Notes under the pieces: generated by a model
Seen by the model: the letters and a program-made list of their open reading frames with translations, nothing else
What the model was told of the DNA's origin: nothing
Databases searched by the model: none
Translations under genes and position numbers: made by a program
In this document: piece after piece, positions 5,282-7,214 of the stretch
How the letters are laid out: each line of letters begins with the position of its first letter
Numbering within the stretch: the stretch's first letter is position 1
Origin: Syntrophomonadaceae bacterium
GTDB taxonomy: Bacteria; Bacillota_B; Syntrophomonadia; Syntrophomonadales; Syntrophomonadaceae
Assembly: GCA_030627145.1 (NCBI GenBank)
Contig: DAOUSQ010000049.1
Coordinates: 1-7,214, forward strand
Reading direction: 5' to 3'
DNA length: 7,214 bases

Positions 5282-6123
5282 TTAAAAACACTTTTAGTAA
5301 AAAGAAATATTTTTCTGTAAATAACAAGAATGTTGAAACGAAAGATAAAATTGATGAACTGCCGAGAAAAATAAATTGTTCTTCCTGCTCAGCTTTAATA
5401 TGGGAAACGGACCTGATAAAAAATTATATGGTCTGTCCCAGGTGTTCATATCATTATCCCATAAGTGCACAGGAACGAATAGATTTGATGGTTGATGAAA
5501 ACAGTTTCTGTGAATTTGGCTCTGAAATAACCTCTTGTAACTGTTTAGATTTTCCAGGCTATGAAGAGAAGCTTACTTCCGGCATGCAGCAATCGGGTTT
5601 GAATGAGGCTATTATTACGGGCTCTGCAAGTATTGCCGGGAATAAAGTGGTTTTGGGAGTTATGGATTCAAACTTCATGATGGCCAGTATGGGTTCGGTA
5701 GTGGGTGAAAGAGTTTGCAGAGCTATTGAAAGGGCTATGAGTGAGCGGTGTCCTCTAATTATGTGTACTGCTTCTGGTGGTGCTCGTATGCAGGAGGGTA
5801 TGGTTGCTTTAATGCAGATGGCGAAGACAAGTGCTGTGCTGGCACGTTTTCATAAAAGTGGGCTCTTGTATATTTCAGTTTTTACACATCCAACCACCGG
5901 GGGGGTTTTAGCAAGCTTTGCTTCCCTGGCAGACATTATTATTGCTGAACCGGGTGCACTGGTGGGTTTTGCTGGACCTCGTGTTATTGAGCAGACTATC
6001 AGACAGAGATTACCGGAAGGGTTCCAGCGTTCCGAGTTTCTACTCGAGCATGGAATGGTTGATCTGGTTGTGAAGCGTTCAAAACTAAAAGTGACTCTGG
6101 CAAGATTGCTAAAGCTTCATTAA
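5278..6123 (+). CDS. accD: Acetyl-CoA carboxylase carboxyltransferase subunit beta (AccD)
   Basis: AccD forms, with AccA, the carboxyltransferase that moves CO2 from carboxybiotin to acetyl-CoA, giving malonyl-CoA. The 281-residue product is full length. It has the N-terminal zinc ribbon Cys34-x2-Cys37-x15-Cys53-x2-Cys56, then the crotonase-like core with S-G-G-A-R-M-Q-E-G (166-174), P-T-T-G-G-V (205-210) and F-A-G-P-R-V-I-E-Q-T (231-240). It ends in the usual L-A-R-L-L-K-L-H. Three further Cys (78, 87, 89) lie just after the ribbon, where I recall none as standard. The start M-I-K-N-x-F fits the family, but the ribosome site is weak: AGGG at 5261 is 13 bases away. Its stop codon forms part of the accA ribosome site. 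accC, its usual upstream neighbour in streptococcal-type clusters, is absent. Confidence 0.96.
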   Translation: MIKNTFSKKKYFSVNNKNVETKDKIDELPRKINCSSCSALIWETDLIKNYMVCPRCSYHYPISAQERIDLMVDENSFCEFGSEITSCNCLDFPGYEEKLTSGMQQSGLNEAIITGSASIAGNKVVLGVMDSNFMMASMGSVVGERVCRAIERAMSERCPLIMCTASGGARMQEGMVALMQMAKTSAVLARFHKSGLLYISVFTHPTTGGVLASFASLADIIIAEPGALVGFAGPRVIEQTIRQRLPEGFQRSEFLLEHGMVDLVVKRSKLKVTLARLLKLH

Positions 6124-6133
6124 GGAGGAAGTA

Positions 6134-7090
6134 ATGGTTAAACGCCAATTTGATTATGACAAAAAGTATCATGATTTTCAGGAAAAAATCCAGGAACTCA
6201 AAAGTTTATCAGAGACAATGAAATTTGATTTATCAGAGGAATTCAAAATTCTGGAGGATAAAATGAAAGACATCAGGGATGAGAAATATAAGAATTTGAG
6301 CCCCTGGGAAAAAATACTTTTAGTTAGAAATCCAGAAAGACCCACTAACTATGATTATATTAAGTTTATTTGTGATGATTGGGTAGAATTGCATGGTGAT
6401 CGTTTATTTGGAGATGATAAAGCGATAATAGGTGGAATAGGGTCTTTCGAAGGTCAACCGGTTACTGTTCTTGGACATCAGAGGGGTAAAAATACCAAGG
6501 ATAATTTACATCGTAATTTTGGTATGCCTCATCCTGAAGGATATAGAAAAATTCATAGATTGCTTTTACAGGCAGAAAAATTTAACAGACCGGTTTTGAA
6601 TTTGATAGATACCCAGGGAGCATATCCTGGAATTGGTGCTGAAGAAAGAGGACAGGCCTGGAGTATATCAAAGGTCTTAATGACCCTGGCCCATTTAAGG
6701 GTGCCAGTGGTTTCCGTGGTAACAGGGGAGGGCGGTAGCGGCGGAGCACTGGCACTGGCAGTTTCAGACCGTTTAATAATGCTTTCAAATGCTGTGTTTT
6801 CCATAGCTTCAGCTGAAGCGTGTGCATCTATCCTCTGGAAGGATATAAAGCGGGTGGAAGAATCTGCGGCGGCAATGAAGATAACTGCTCAAGATCTGTA
6901 TCATTTAAATATAGTTGATGAAATTATTGAAGAACCAGTGGGAGGAGCACAGCAGGACTTTGAAACTACAGCAAATAATCTGAAAAATAGTATCAGGATT
7001 GTATTTAAAGAAATAATAGATAAGAATAGGGATGAATTACTTGAAGAACGGTATGATAAATTAAGAAAGATAGGAGAGTTTAAAGAGTAA
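6134..7090 (+). CDS. accA: Acetyl-CoA carboxylase carboxyltransferase subunit alpha (AccA)
   Basis: AccA is the partner of AccD in the carboxyltransferase heterotetramer and carries the part of the site facing carboxybiotin. The 318-residue product is of normal length. An N-terminal charged helical region (about 10-50, probably coiled) is followed by the core: L-H-G-D-R-L-F-G-D-D-K-A-I-I-G-G (86-101), G-H-Q-R-G-K-N-T-K (114-122), R-N-F-G-M-P-H-P-E-G-Y-R-K (127-139), G-A-Y-P-G-I-G-A-E-E-R-G-Q (162-174) and the glycine-rich G-E-G-G-S-G-G-A-L-A (198-207). Position 161 is Gln where Pro is usual (D-T-P-G-A-Y), and residue 227 is Ala in the usual S-P-E motif. Neither is known to abolish activity. 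The ribosome site TAAGGAGG (6121-6128) includes the accD stop, which suits equal production of the two subunits. It is the last gene of the operon. Confidence 0.97.
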   Translation: MVKRQFDYDKKYHDFQEKIQELKSLSETMKFDLSEEFKILEDKMKDIRDEKYKNLSPWEKILLVRNPERPTNYDYIKFICDDWVELHGDRLFGDDKAIIGGIGSFEGQPVTVLGHQRGKNTKDNLHRNFGMPHPEGYRKIHRLLLQAEKFNRPVLNLIDTQGAYPGIGAEERGQAWSISKVLMTLAHLRVPVVSVVTGEGGSGGALALAVSDRLIMLSNAVFSIASAEACASILWKDIKRVEESAAAMKITAQDLYHLNIVDEIIEEPVGGAQQDFETTANNLKNSIRIVFKEIIDKNRDELLEERYDKLRKIGEFKE

Positions 7091-7118
7091 AATAATTAAA
7101 AAATAAGTGCATTATTAT

Positions 7119-7152
7119 AAATAGACCCGGGGAACCCCCCCCGGGTCTATTT
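7119..7152 (+). terminator. Strong hairpin at the end of the operon
   Basis: Bases 7119-7132 pair perfectly with 7139-7152, giving a 14-bp stem with a GC-rich upper half (GACCCGGGG against CCCCGGGTC) and a six-base loop AACCCC. It lies 28 bases after the accA stop. The 3' arm ends in TATTT, followed by GGTTTG and not a clean T-run, so termination may be partial. Position and strength make it the likely end of the transcript. Confidence 0.75.
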
Positions 7153-7214
7153 GGTTTGACCAGCATGTTTGCTGAGCCGATGGGTTGAAAGAAGCCCTAT
7201 CACCTAACCAGCGG

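Noticed and set aside
7115..7214. Minus-strand frame open from the window end to a stop at 7115-7117
   Set aside because: It passes straight through the terminator stem and its translation is not protein-like; it is short and open by chance.
7153..7214. Group II intron domain V or similar ribozyme end
   Set aside because: GAGCCG followed by a GAAAG loop is faintly like domain V, but the 3' strand needed to pair with GAGCCG is not there.

Overview
The window is a housekeeping type II fatty-acid synthesis (FAS II) gene cluster. All nine genes lie on the + strand, and all can be assigned from active-site motifs. The protein sequences, the AT-rich intergenic DNA, strong AGGAGG-type ribosome sites, and FabK rather than FabI as the enoyl reductase all point to a low-GC Firmicute, most likely an anaerobic member of the Clostridia. 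I cannot name a genus. I found no undescribed system here; the noteworthy points are in the junctions between genes.

Layout. Bases 1-244 hold the 3' end of fabH (initiation and first condensation). Then come fabK (enoyl-ACP reductase, 249-1199), fabD (malonyl transfer to ACP, 1187-2104) and fabG (ketoacyl reductase, 2107-2847), packed with overlaps or gaps of a few bases. A 145-base spacer with a small dyad and a weak terminator-like hairpin precedes acpP (acyl carrier protein, 2993-3235). fabF (elongation condensing enzyme, 3252-4493) follows closely. Next is a 343-base non-coding stretch (4494-4836) with short tandem repeats, an imperfect inverted repeat, a perfect 9-bp hairpin and A/T-rich repeats. 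fabZ (dehydratase, 4837-5262), accD (5278-6123) and accA (6134-7090) follow, ending at a strong hairpin (7119-7152). The last 62 bases are more GC-rich and unassigned.

How the genes work together. AccA and AccD form the carboxyltransferase half of acetyl-CoA carboxylase, which makes malonyl-CoA. FabD moves the malonyl group to AcpP. FabH starts chains, FabF extends them, and FabG, FabZ and FabK carry out the reduction, dehydration and second reduction of each cycle. The set is complete for elongation. It lacks accB (biotin carrier) and accC (biotin carboxylase), which in streptococcal-type clusters sit between fabF and fabZ and between fabZ and accD. These two must be encoded elsewhere for the carboxylase to work.

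The fabH-to-fabF block resembles the plsX-linked cluster of Clostridia, and the fabZ-accD-accA block resembles the acc end of streptococcal-type clusters. The repeat-bearing gap lies exactly at the join, so it may mark an old rearrangement and may carry a separate promoter for fabZ-accDA.
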